64,000 nt of DNA, from the NCBI GenBank assembly GCA_024752435.1, contig CP103029.1, positions 1,302,001 to 1,366,000 of the forward strand, given 5' to 3'. This document shows, piece by piece, positions 26,611 to 37,806 of this stretch (position 1 is the stretch's first letter; each line of letters begins with the position of its first letter). The position numbers and the translations under genes are program-made. The notes under the pieces are model-generated. The model saw nothing but the letters and a program-made list of their open reading frames with translations. It did no database searches and was not told the DNA's origin. This stretch comes from Allantophomopsis cytisporea. Its lineage: Eukaryota; Ascomycota; Leotiomycetes; Phacidiales; Phacidiaceae.

Positions 26611-26664
26611 GAGAATCGATATATTAGTTATCACGATGTATAGTAACCGTAGGGATTTCTCATT

Positions 26665-26735
26665 CACTTTGCATTTACACTTTGCATTTTCACTTTGCAT
26701 TTACACTTTGCATTCGCACTTTGCATTCGCACTTT
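26665..26735. repeat. 13-bp minisatellite, six units
   Basis: Six CACTTTGCATT-type units start at 26665, 26678, 26691, 26704, 26717 and 26730, exactly 13 bp apart. Only the last two bases of each unit vary (TC, TA, CG), and the final unit is truncated. Confidence 0.92.
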
Positions 26736-26840
26736 TGAATACCCCGTACAGTCCGAATGAAGGATGGATGGATGAGATTCAGATGCTCTGAAGAGTGAAC
26801 ACAACCCCATCGTGTTTCTCTCTTATTCTTACCTTGTAGT

Positions 26841-26870
26841 TCTCACTCTCACTCTCACTCTCACTCACTC
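26841..26870. repeat. (CTCACT)n repeat
   Basis: About five hexamer units ending in CACTCACTC. The same hexamer array recurs at 28791-28825. Confidence 0.8.
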
Positions 26871-26978
26871 TTACTCTTAACTCTTATTTTTCTCACTTCT
26901 CTCACTCTATTGCGCATAGACACACCCTCGCGCACATGTACATACACATTACTACCTTACTCTAGTATCTAGGTACCT

Positions 26979-27014
26979 ACATATGTATGTATGTACATAC
27001 ATACATACATACAC
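26979..27014. repeat. Palindromic (TATG)n/(CATA)n tract
   Basis: ATGT units run into ACAT units, giving an inverted repeat centred near 26994 that contains GTATGTACATAC. Confidence 0.75.
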
Positions 27015-27055
27015 TCATACACCTCAGACACCCCGCATGACATAAACGATAACCC

Positions 27056-27190
27056 TTCTACTCTACTACTCTACTTTACTCTACTCTTCTACTCTACTCT
27101 ATCTACTCTACTACTCTACATTACTACTACTATACTACTACTCTGCTACTATTCTATATTACTACTACTACTACTAACTACCTACTACTT
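27056..27190. repeat. Degenerate (CTACT)n / (CTA)n tract
   Basis: About 135 bp with almost no G on the + strand, made of CTACT, CTCTACT and CTA units. Confidence 0.8.
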
Positions 27191-27373
27191 CTGCGCACAA
27201 TCCCTACCCACAAGTGCCACCCTTCAGTGTGTGCTACTAAGTACTAGCGCTCCATGTAGCTCCTAACTTAGCATACTGACTTGACTGCACACACCCTGAA
27301 CCCAGCCAGCCCAGACGCAGAAGCTCGCCATCAAACCCCCCATCACCCAAAATCAAAATCCTAGACCAATCCC

Positions 27374-27411
<38 letters not shown>
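27374..27411. repeat. (AAT)n trinucleotide microsatellite
   Basis: About twelve AAT units, followed by an ACAATAATAACA decay. On the other strand it yields a poly-Tyr artefact frame. Confidence 0.9.
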
Positions 27412-27414
<3 letters not shown>

Positions 27415-27885
27415 TAATAACAACCAGATAATCCCAACCCTCAACCAAAATACCCAACCCCACAACAATCTGATCCGATGGATATGTATGTATGTGTGTG
27501 TATACTAATGAAGATGACACAATGGTCCTACTTTGTTGTTGGCCATCTATTTATCTGACATGTATGATAGCGAAGGAGGGGCGAAGAGAGAGGACTAGAG
27601 AGAGAAGAGAGTGAGAAACAGTCAGAGAAGTCGAGATCATTGATGAAAGTATGTATGTACATATATTCATACATACATATATACACACATACATACATAC
27701 ACACACACAAATAATACGATAGACACTCCGAAATACGATATTATTAGAATAATCAAGCCTTTTTCTTGTCTGTGTTAGTTTGGGTACCTGTCTTTTGCCT
27801 GTCTGGACTGGGTCTTTTTGTCAGTCAATTCTAAGGATCAAGACAATATTATCCATCTATGACTATCAATTAATCAATCATTCAC

Positions 27886-27920
27886 TCATTCAATCATCAT
27901 TCAATCATCATTCAATCATC
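27886..27920. repeat. 11-bp (CATTCAATCAT)n tandem repeat
   Basis: Three close copies of an 11-base unit, preceded by looser ATCAAT/CATTCA sequence from 27865. Confidence 0.75.
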
Positions 27921-28399
27921 TAGCTTAGATTAGATACCTTACCCAGTGCACGTACAATAAACTACAACGACAACGGGACCAGACGGGACCACACCACACC
28001 ATACACAACACAACACCCAGATAACTATCATCGTCTTCTTCTTCTTCTTCATCTTCCTCTTCCTCTTCTTCACTTTTTATCACTTACAAGATTCACAATA
28101 ATACTCCTTGTAATCTTTGTATCATGTCGTCAGCTCATCTTCCCAGTTGTTGTCGTCGTCACTGTCGCTGTCGCCATTGTTAATTATCTTGTCTTGTCTT
28201 GTCTTTGTCTTGTCAACTATCTTGTCACTCACTCACTCATCTAATAACTTATTTATTACCTTACTGCATAATCAAACGACAGCTTCTCATTCGTTGCATT
28301 CGGTATTATTACCTTATTTTACCTTCCTAAATACCACTACTGCGTACTGCGTACTCTACCTTACTACTTTATCTTACTACTATCACGGCTGCTACTCGT

Positions 28400-28429
28400 T
28401 ACTACTACTACTACTACTACTACTACTAC
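28400..28429. repeat. (CTA)n trinucleotide microsatellite
   Basis: Ten CTA units. Nearby TTC (28498-28515) and CAC (28522-28539) runs belong to the same low-complexity block. Confidence 0.9.
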
Positions 28430-28670
28430 CAACCACCACCATTACCACTACTACAATACCACTTACGACCTTACTATTACTATTACTACTACTGTACTTC
28501 TTCTTCTTCTTCTTCACAACTCACCACCACCACCACCACTACAAGCATCTTGACTTTCAATTACTCATACTCATTCTCATTCTCACTTACTCAATCAACT
28601 CACTCTCTCTCTACTCTACTCGCAAAAAAGTACATCATACTACCTTACCTACCTTGACGTACTCGACTCG

Positions 28671-28707
28671 ACTCTACTCTCTACTCTCTACTCTCTACTC
28701 TCTACTC
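28671..28707. repeat. (CTCTACT)n heptanucleotide repeat
   Basis: About five 7-base units on the G-poor strand. Confidence 0.8.
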
Positions 28708-28790
28708 GTTACTCGTACTATTACTACCTCAACCCTTCAAAAAAGCACTCCAATTCTATTTCTCCACATCCCATAATCAATCAAATCCCA

Positions 28791-28791
28791 T

Positions 28792-28825
<34 letters not shown>

Positions 28826-28861
28826 TTCTTACACTCCCCCTCCCCCCCCCCCAAAAAAAAA
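28791..28861. repeat. (CTCACT)n array followed by C and A homopolymers
   Basis: Hexamers at 28791-28825, then C5-T-C12 and A9 runs to about 28861. Confidence 0.85.
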
Positions 28862-29376
28862 CCAAGAAACCCAACAACATCTATCAAAACCTTCCACCAC
28901 CACCCTACTTCCTCAATCAATCCCATAACCCGGCGGCTCCGATCAATTTCCATTTACCACCATGCAAATGTTCCTCGCGGCTCACTCCTGCAACTTTCGA
29001 CAATAGTCATCGACCACCACCCCGGAAAACCTGAGTCTCGACTAAGGCCACTCGAACAAGATCCCTTCCAAGAGCCCCAAGCGTCACTCCATGTTGCGGA
29101 GAAAGTCGATCGACGAGCCGTCTTTGCCTGTATATCGTATACACTACACACTCACACATCGCTCTCTTCCCTTTCTTCCTACGATTCACCACTCCACGGT
29201 CCTCGAATTCCAACACGCTGGCTACCACTGTCGCCGAAAGTGATAGCCGCATCGATACGAAAATCGTCGCATTGTACACATCCGGCTTTGTTGACTCGGG
29301 AAAGACGTCTGTCATCTCCGCCGTCGCAATCGCATTGACATTCCTCATTCCAACTCAATTACCTTAAGCTCTTCCC

Positions 29377-29377
<1 letters not shown>

Positions 29378-29411
<34 letters not shown>

Positions 29412-29467
29412 GCACTTACACTTACACACTACACACACACACACACACTCACACTCACACTCACACA
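29378..29467. repeat. (CA)n microsatellites in the PDE2 upstream region
   Basis: Two CA runs (29378-29407 and 29431-29448) are followed by (CACACT)n to 29467. They lie 385-475 bp before the PDE2 start codon and may be within its 5' leader. Confidence 0.85.
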
Positions 29468-29852
29468 TACACACAATCAACCTCTCAAAAGACAATTATC
29501 TTTTCGTCGCTCCTTACCCTCTTCCCTTCTCTACACAATTCCGTTACAATCGGAATTGTTTGACTTCTTTTTTTTATTATATTTTACCTTTCGAACCCGC
29601 GAATCAAAATACCAACCATTCACGACAGTCCAGACTTGCGCTGGTTAGGATTCATTCCTCGGGAACACTGTCTTACTCGAAAAACGGCGCGCTCAGGCCC
29701 ATCCGATAGTGCGACACACAAGCCGATACAAAGAAGCATCATACTGTTCGAGACAGGTATATTCTCGCACTTGGTCACATCAAAAACGGGCAGCAGGCTG
29801 TGGGGTTGCGAACAATTTCGTTGTGGTGTTGCGGTGCGCGCAGGCGGCAGCC

Positions 29853-32800
29853 ATGGACTACGCAGCGTGCCATGTCATCTACGTTGATCGCGCGGCGCAT
29901 GAGGACAGGCTGGTCAAGAGAGATGATGTGCCGTCGGTGTTAGACGTATTTGCAAGTCATAATGGTGGACAGGATGCTGGTCACGTTTCCAGGAATCTTG
30001 ATATATTACTAGGCACATTCAGTGAAGGTGCGCGTCATTCCATCTTTCGTCCATTGAGTCCATGGCCTATATCAGACTGACAAATTCTAGTACATCTATG
30101 CAGTACGGGAAAGTCTGCCGCTGCGAAACTCACCTCTCTCAATGAAGCTTCTATAGTCGACTTAATACCTATTCTTGTGCTTATAGACATTCCATTCGAT
30201 GACGAATCAGAAAGAAATCCTACGACGAAAGCTCTCCGAACCCCTTCGCCGAGTTCAAGACAACCAACTGAAAACTTCTTCGCCGCACGAGTGAACGATG
30301 AGTTGTACGGGTTGAGCTTATTACAATGGGTCGTGTCGGAAATGCAATACCAGAGTCTGTCGAAGTTGACTGTTCCTGTCGCAATCGTCACAACTCCCGA
30401 CCAAAATTCGAAGGGTCATACGTCCAATGGATATGTACGTCCGGGTACTGGACACGGCACCTTCGCCTTTGACCCTTTCGCATCGCCTTATAAACCTACT
30501 GTAACTTCGAACAGTACCCCAGTAGATCAGATCAGAACACTGAGATATCTGGACATTGGAGCGGTGGATGTGCTTACGAGTCCTTTACTTCTGGAAAGAC
30601 TACCCAGTCTGGCGATACACGCATATCGAGCGCATAAGGAAATGTCGAAGGAACAAAAGGCCATAATGGATATGAAGCGAGGGCGGAAACGATCGTGGGT
30701 GGGTTTGGACGACCAGAAGCCGTATGCATATCTGCGGGAAGCCATGGTTTCGGGCCTGATGGATGGGATCTGCAAGCTCGAGTCGGATGAACAGCCAATG
30801 GGCCACAGCGGACTCGTTGTGGCAGCAGACAGGAGAGCGAAGATTACTGCTGCTGTTGCCTCATGGCATTTTTCGGCACACGACTTTAGTGACGACGAAC
30901 TGCTCTATGCAGCAACTTTAATGTTTCAGCATGCCTTGGTAATGCCTGAGTTGGAAAAGTGGCGGATAACTACAGGTGAGACGATACCGGATCCACTAAT
31001 TTGTGTCTCGCCTTATGCGACTTGCCGTGTACTGACAGTTTGAATGTAGAAAGTATCACTGGCTTTCTCATATCTAGCCGATCTGCTTACAATAGCTTTG
31101 TACCTTACCACAATTTCCGTCATGTTGTCGACGTCCTACAAGCGACATTTTGCTTCCTTGTACACATTGGCACATTACCACAATTCCCACTTCCCGAGAT
31201 AGGCGCCCCCGAATCTTTTACCACACCCCAGTCGCCTCTTGCGAGTATCTTGCGACCATTCGATGCTTTGACACTGCTCATCACAGCTATTGGACACGAC
31301 GTTGGACACCCGGGTGTCAACAATGCCTTTCTCGTCACGCTCAACGCTCCACTCGCACAACTCTACAATGACAAGTCGGTACTCGAATCTTTTCATTGTG
31401 CAGCGTACTCCCAAATTCTCCGAAGACATTGGCCCGCTGCTTTCCAAGACAGAGACATGCGAGCACTAATGATCAGCTCGATCCTGGCCACAGACATGGG
31501 CCTGCATTTCGACTACATGAAGCGTCTTGGCTTTTTACAGGAAAAATTGGACGAGAATAGTGATACCGACAGTTGGAACGGCAGAATGCGAGAAGAACAG
31601 AGAACACTGGCGTGCTCGCTATTAATCAAGTGTGCAGACATTAGCAATGTGGTAAGTAACCCCTGATTGATGTGCAAGAAGGTTTCGGGCATTAACATGT
31701 GTCAGGCACGCCAATACGATGTTGCTTCTAAATGGACGATGATCCTTACCGATGAATTTGCTCGACAAGCATCAATGGAGGAAGATCTCGGAATCAAGTC
31801 GACCCTATTCGCTGTGCCGACACGAGAAATCCTGGAGCTTGGAAAATCGCAACTGGGCTTCATGAACATGTTCGCTATTCCCCTTTTCCAGGGTGTTACC
31901 GATGTGATGCCGGCGATGCAGTTTTGCGTCGACGAATTACAAACCAACAAGATCATGTGGGAGAAACGCATCTCGGACGAGCAAGATCGACTGAGAAGGG
32001 AAAACGACGAATCCCCTGCGCGCGATGGGGTTTACTCACCTCGCCACGTGAGTCGCGCCGATCAGTTGATGAACGGAAGCCCTGCGTTAGCACCTTCTTC
32101 ACTTTCAAATTCTCAGATAATCGAAGAGTCGGATCTTTCGAAATCAGAAGACGACCCAAGAAATTCACCTCTTAATCGAGACCTACTAAAGTCCTCGAAA
32201 GGGGGCAAATATGAGTCCTCTGGTGTGTCACCCAGCACGTCATTATCTTCCCCTGCGTCTACCGTGACAGGTAACTCAGCTAGATCACCACAGATGACTA
32301 GCCATGTGGAAAGGAGTTTTGCTACAGCTTCTGCCCCGGCTGTTGCTGGTCAACTCGATGGCCATTCTTTACAAAATGGTAACGGGCATGAAGTTGGGAG
32401 GTCGCTGGTCACAGATGCCGTTGTTCGTGACGAGCCGATAACAGGTGGTGGACAAAGAATCAGTATTAGAGACCATGCGGAACATGCTCCACAACGCAGC
32501 AGCGACACCACCACCGATGCATCCACGACGACTCCTGGATCCGGTGACTGGGCGAGTCAAGCAACTAGTGCTACCACATCGAAGATTCCGTATTCGCCCA
32601 GCACCCAAGGTACTTCTGTAATGTCAGGGGATGACTACCAGAATGGCCTCGGCGAATCCTCACGCCTAGATATTGGCAGTCCACCAGCTAGTCGAGGCAG
32701 TGTTGTCTCGCGCCGAGGAAGACAAGGGAGCAACGGCGATGCAAAAATTGGCGTGACGAATGTGCTCATGGAAACCAAACGCACACTGAAGACGAAAACA

Positions 32801-32962
32801 AGCCGCTTCAGGCTCGCGAGTTTCTGGAAGAGGCATAGGAGTCGCAGTGCGCACAGGGGCGAGGAATCTTCCGAGAACGCCAACGCTCCTGCTCCGCCCT
32901 CGCCCTTCGCATCCAGCCTCCATCATCACGCTCTCGAGGCCACCGCCACTGATGCCAGATGA
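29853..32962 (+). CDS. PDE2: High-affinity cAMP phosphodiesterase (class I, HD domain)
   Basis: Four exons: 29853-30027, 30091-30975, 31050-31651 and 31706-32962. All frames join, giving about 972 residues. The start is the first ATG in the frame; the frame extends upstream only through non-ATG codons, and the context is good (gcagccATGGA). The catalytic PDEase domain covers roughly residues 340-640. It shows YHNFRHVVDV (His near 374), the metal-binding HDVGHPG (His436-Asp437), LIKCADISNV at the exon 3/4 join, and PLFQGVTDVMPAM. Class I PDEs hydrolyse cAMP to AMP and set signalling through protein kinase A. The last ~330 residues are a Ser/Thr-rich disordered tail with basic clusters, probably regulatory. 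The N-terminal ~330 residues show no domain I know. The gene sits after an 11-kb gene desert, which suggests a long promoter or leader. Confidence 0.93.
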
Positions 32963-34080
32963 ATTGATGTGTGAACGCTACGCCATGTGAATTTTTCTCT
33001 GCTTATGACTAGGGTTTATATTATTTGGGAGATCAAATGGGATCAAACGGAATCACAGGGAATATGGGGGGCTCGGTCGGGCGGGAGGGGAGTTTTTTTT
33101 CGCTATTATTTTTTCTTTTTTCCATTCTATATTTCTGTTCTTAGCCTTGACCTCTACTTCAGAGGTCTCGAGTACTTTGCGTCTTTTGGTCATATTTTGG
33201 GTTGTTCTGAGAAATATTTTTTTTCTTTCTCTTTTTCTTCCTTTTCAAATCTCCTTATGAAAATGAAATGGACTGGGTAGGGGATGGAAGGTTGGAAGGA
33301 AGGACGGCGTAGAAGGGGCTGCTATTGGTTGTTGGATGGTTGACTGGGTCTTTGAAACTTGGTCCTACATCTTTTATTGCCGGTTGGATGCTGCTCTTTG
33401 TTTGGTTTTTTTTGTTCAGTGGGAGGGTGGGTCTGGCGGGATGGTCGGTTTGGTATGATACCATCTATTTGTGCTTTTTGCTCTTTAGTATCTTTTTTCT
33501 TCGCTTTGTTCGTGTTCGTCGTTGCGGCCGACTTCTTAGGGATTGGGATCGTGGATATAAGGGGACCATGGGGAACTTTCCAAACCTTTTTTCCACTTCT
33601 TTCTTCTATAGCTTCACTTCTCCTCTTTTGCTTTTCAAACTTTCTGCGCTAGCTTCATCTTGCTGGCGCCCATTGCCATTGCCGCTGGGGTTCTCGTCCT
33701 TGTTGCTTTTCTTTCGCTTCTGTCGTGTCGTTTACTTGTATGGAGAAAAAGTTGTGGTGTGGATAAACAAATCTCTATTGGACGGGGATGTTTTGGGAGG
33801 GAGAAGGGAGAAGGGAGAAGGGAATAGGGAGTAGGGAATAGGGAATAGGGAATAAAGAGAGAGAATGAGGCATCGAGAGCATATCATATATTTCGCCGTC
33901 CTACCTACTCATCAGCTTGCTTGCTTGCTGCCTTGCCTTGCTATGCACAGCTGTGGGCTCTCTTGTTGAAATGCATGCTAGTTTCCACCTCCTCTATTGA
34001 AATTCTATTGTGCTGTCTGTTCAAGTGATTGTAAAATTTAGTTGTGAGCATGTTGTGATGTGTAGATGAAACAGATATTA
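32963..34080. other. Intergenic: PDE2 3' flank
   Basis: T-rich, low-complexity DNA. Two Phe/Leu-rich + frames (33325-33834 and 33359-33652) come from T runs and look like no protein. It contains the GGGAGAA/GGGAATA array at 33797-33855. Confidence 0.5.
33797..33855. repeat. 7-bp tandem array (GGGAGAA then GGGAATA)
   Basis: Three GGGAGAA units followed by GGGAATA/GGGAGTA units, about eight in all, with period 7. Confidence 0.85.
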
Positions 34081-35153
34081 CTATTACAAATCTTCATCCG
34101 CCTTACAGCCTATACTTGAGGATGCCAACCTTATACTACCACTAATTTCTTCGTATTTTCATGATCTGTACAAACAAGTGTAAAGAACAAGATCTTTCTC
34201 ACAGTTTACTGTCTTTCCCTAGAGCATTAACGAGTAGTATAACCATTCTAAGAAATATTGCTGTTGAAATTTTTTATAATAGGCGAATCACTCTAACTTG
34301 CAAATAACTTAAATAACTTGAGTTATCTTATACCTTAGCTCCGAATGTTTAGCTTACTGTGCTATCCTTTGAGCTTTAGCTACATACTTAGGTCTGTATA
34401 GATATTTAAACGCAATGACTTACTTCCTCTAGGATTTTTTGTAACATTCTGTTGTTTAAGACATAGCCTTAGCTATCTATAACCTACTACCCTTCTATAC
34501 CTCAATTACTCTCTAGCTCTCCTGCTATCATTAGGCTGAAAATTTTATATGAGCAGTATCTAATATACTTAGAATACCACTAACAACATACCTTTGTATC
34601 TAATATTAGAGTTCGATATGTAATTCATAGTGATATCATATGCATAGTAGAAAACATATAGTAGAACACTCTTCAAGAAGATTTAACTCGCTGTTAATAG
34701 GAAGCTCATTATAATTTACAATACTGTTGCCAACGAAATTCGGTCATTGGAAATACGAGATTAGGATTGAAGCACAAAAGGACTTGGAGCTGAGTATTGC
34801 TGGATTGTAGCTCCTGTTAACTACAACTTTCAATGGTTATAAACATCCTCAAAAATACAACTCCTAATAGACGTTCTCGAATATTATTGAATGTTTCAAG
34901 TCAGAAGTTCTAGTCCGGAAGATTCGGGCGAAGTTTCTAAGACTCCCAAATCCCCGACCATATGGTCCGAGGGTAGTATAAATTGACTCAGATCCACGCC
35001 ACCATCGATCAAATAGCATGAAGTGGGTCACAAACACAATACAAGATGAGTACGTGCACCGTCTGAGGGTCATAAGACGATTTATTTGCAAAATATAGAA
35101 ATAGAAGAGTCAAGTGCTACACTATGTACACGAATTACCCCTTTTGCACAATC
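34081..35153. other. AT-rich non-coding stretch, possible decayed repeat
   Basis: Between about 34.1 and 34.8 kb the DNA is clearly more AT-rich than the flanks, with many TA steps and few CG steps. All frames are broken by frequent stops. This look is typical of repeats altered by repeat-induced point mutation, but no transposon protein can be read. 34.8-35.15 kb is ordinary intergenic DNA downstream of the GH12 gene. Confidence 0.4.
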
Positions 35154-35953
35154 TTAAGATATGACCAAAGAGTAGGCAGAAGTGGAGAAGACAGCATCAG
35201 AACCAGTGAAAGGCTCAGTTCCGGCACCGGCACTGAGCAAGTACTGGCTGCTGCTGAAGCCTTCGTTGGACTCGAGGTAACTGATGAAATCCAACAAATC
35301 ACCGGAGAAGCTTTCAGCAGCAGAGTCAGCAACGAACGAATAGACGGTGGTGGATCCGTTTGGTCCAGAGTAGAGCTTGAAGCTGACACCGGCAATGGTG
35401 ACGGTAGCAACGGCGCTGCCACTGCTGGAGATTGGGCCGGCTCCTCCGATTGCGTCGAGCCAGATCATGATCTCATAGGCGGCACTGCCGCCGGAGGTGG
35501 CGCTGGTGAAAAGATCGTATGACACGTCGGCGACGATGTCTGATCCGGTGTAGCTGGAAGATGTTTAGCTTTGTTACGAATAAAAATGGAAGCAAGTGCA
35601 TAGACCTACCTCCAGTCCCATGTGGTGGCCATGGAGGAGATTGAGGAGATCTGCTTGTTGATACCCTCAATAGCTACGTTGGCGTACGACTTGACATCGT
35701 AAGACCCTCCGCTCCAGCTCCAGCTGGTGGACCAGACAATGGTGCTTCCAGAGAGGGAATCAAATGTAGTGCATTGAGATCCCGAATCAGCGTTCGATTC
35801 ACCCCAGAGGTTGTTGTAAAGAATGTATGATCCAGTGGTGATGGAGGCGTACTGATCGCAGATCTCAGTAGAGCGCTCCGGAAGGGTCTTGGTTGGGACT
35901 GCGAGCGCAGTGGTGGCCAAGATGGCTGGGATAATGGTGGATGTAAACTTCAT
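35154..35953 (-). CDS. Secreted glycoside hydrolase family 12 (endo-beta-glucanase/xyloglucanase type)
   Basis: Two exons, 35953-35610 and 35553-35154, split by a 56-bp intron; 247 residues, the usual GH12 size. A signal peptide is visible (MKFTSTIIPAILATTALA, cleavage near 18). GH12 marks include ICDQYAS, NNLWGE, AYEIMIWLD with the predicted nucleophile Glu142, and AGTEPFTG with the predicted acid/base Glu228. Family members cleave beta-1,4-glucan or xyloglucan in plant cell walls, and the product should be extracellular. Some GH12 proteins of plant-associated fungi also provoke plant defence; nothing here proves that. The substrate cannot be decided by eye. A TATA-like palindrome lies about 115 bp upstream. 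Confidence 0.93.
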
Positions 35954-36066
35954 GGTGAATATAGCTTGATTTTGTATATTGTAGAGAATGGAACGTTAAT
36001 GAAAGACAGAGTGTCGTATTGCTAAGAGAGAGAATATCAAAAGGATACAAACGGTAGACTGGCCTA

Positions 36067-36074
36067 CTTATAAG
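36067..36074 (-). promoter_or_regulatory. TATA-like element of the GH12 gene
   Basis: CTTATAAG, a perfect palindrome, lies 114-121 bp upstream of the GH12 start codon, a plausible distance for a fungal gene with a short leader. Function is inferred from sequence and position only. Confidence 0.5.
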
Positions 36075-36503
36075 TACTCATACTTGATGCTTGGATAAAA
36101 GACCGGACGGTTCGTTGCCAGGTACTGATTAACGAAGGAGCAAATAGATTACGGGAAGACCCCGCAATGAGAGTTTTCCAGGTTCAATTGTCCACTGGAG
36201 CTGATGGCATCGATCATATGGAAATAATAAGGAAACGGAGATGCGACGACGAGAAGCTTTCGCAGATGAATGAGGTGATTGGGACGCATGATATTATGGG
36301 GAAGACCAAGTTTCAGGCATATTTTTTTGAATGTACTAGCCTCTTTCCGCCAATCACGGACTGTGAGGAGTCGTAAACAGGAAACAGGGGGAACAATAGC
36401 TTCGAGTCTATGCTGCTATGAAGAGTAAGCGAATGCGTATTGCGAGTTTTGTAGGCATGATGGGGACGATCTTAATAGAACTATATATGATGCTTGACTT
36501 GCC

Positions 36504-36509
36504 GGCTAA
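36504..36509. promoter_or_regulatory. Possible XlnR-type site GGCTAA
   Basis: GGCTAA is the known core bound by the Aspergillus XlnR family of hydrolase regulators. This copy is about 550 bp upstream of the GH12 start. A six-base match occurs often by chance, so support is weak. Confidence 0.2.
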
Positions 36510-37129
36510 GAGTGATGGCTGGATAAATTACTGGCAAATTAGAAGAAGGACTACGGACAACTATATCCGAGCGCTTGAGGGACGTTCTTGATGTTCGCGT
36601 GAAAGTGTATTTTCACATCTTTTGACTGATGATAAACGTAGTAAACGAATGGGGGGTGAGGGAGGAGGTCTGTTTCGTGGAGAAACCTCTGGTATTGTCC
36701 AGCATGGTTACTTGACTTGCGAGACAGCTGATCAATGTTGCTACAAGTAGGATAAAAGGATAAAAATTCATAAGTCACATTGAGGACGCGAATAGCCTGT
36801 GTATCCTAATGCTTGAGATAGATTTGAATGACGAAGAATTGCGGGAGACGACTTGGATGAAGAGGAATAGAAACCCGGTTATTGTTGGAAGCGGCTGAGA
36901 ACCCAAACGAAGTACGATACATACTTACGTCGTCAGATAGTTCAGGCGAAACGCTCTCGGGTGCGACTTTTCGCGACGACGTATGGTACAGGTATCAGTA
37001 TGGGGTACATACATACATTACCCAGGTACAGTACAGTTTTACAAGGATGCCAACACGTGTCTCTCCTTTTCTCTCCGTAAGATATCCGACCTGCAGCTGA
37101 AAAAAGTCTCCGAAGAAGCACAGATACAC

Positions 37130-37134
37130 AGAGA

Positions 37135-37166
<32 letters not shown>

Positions 37167-37205
37167 TATATATATATATAGATATATATATATATATATA
37201 TATAT
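37130..37205. repeat. (GA)n-(TA)n compound microsatellite
   Basis: About 18 GA units (one T interruption) pass into about 20 TA units (one GA interruption). Likely variable in length between strains. Confidence 0.92.
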
Positions 37206-37806
37206 CGGAGTCGATCAATGGTCTTCATCAACATGAAGTTCCTTTTGTTGCAAAGTCGAAACAAAGTTAGCAAAATCAATGAGCTATGGATTATTTTTGT
37301 GGGCATTCTTGTGGACATGCAGTGAAGACAACAGCAGAGTCGCCTTTATCTTAAGAGTGTTATGTCTGTACGTTTTGTGTCTGAACTTGAGCCGTCACTC
37401 TTGGCCAACTGAGGATGTTGATGGATTGAGATGAGATGGGTGAACGAACACTCGACTCACCTCGACACCGAGGACGGAGCGAGTGCCTCATATATCGGGC
37501 ATACATCACAAAGCGTCGAACAGCCGATGCAGGATTGCCGAGTGAGCGCGCGCCGAGCTAAGTAATTGTGATCACGTGATAGCCAATACATCTAGCTGAG
37601 TTGGGAAGCTCACCCAACCGGTCAATCTGACATCGTCACCGTGCTCGTTCCTACGCAAATAATTGTTGTCATTGCGTATGCACACGAGCCCGATTTTCCT
37701 TCATCAACTAGATCTCACGTATTCGGTCCATTTTCCTACCCTCGCTGCACTCTTTAGGGACTTACGATATTGTTGAGATACTTGCGACATCGATAGCATC
37801 ATCATC

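Larger units (their letters stand above)
24851..29852. other. G-poor, simple-repeat-rich region upstream of PDE2
   Basis: No supportable gene. The + strand is dominated by C, T and A, with few G, above all between about 26.8 and 29.5 kb. It holds many tracts: CTCAC, CTACT, AAT, TTC, CAC and CA repeats plus C/A homopolymers. Two long + frames (24909-25604 and 28117-28776) arise from this composition and are rejected as genes. The last part is likely the promoter and long 5' leader of PDE2, which lies on the same strand. Confidence 0.55.
35954..37806. other. Intergenic: divergent GH12 and ATG27 upstream regions
   Basis: No gene supportable. It contains the GH12 TATA-like element, a GGCTAA core, and a (GA)n(TA)n tract at 37130-37205. 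The frames seen are short and driven by repeats. Confidence 0.55.

Noticed and set aside
28117..28776. 219-codon + frame
   Set aside because: It opens with TTG, not ATG, and runs through (CTA)n, (TTC)n and (CAC)n repeats.
33325..33834. 169-codon + frame after PDE2
   Set aside because: Phe/Leu/Val-rich from T runs; no domain, and a competing frame of similar kind overlaps it.
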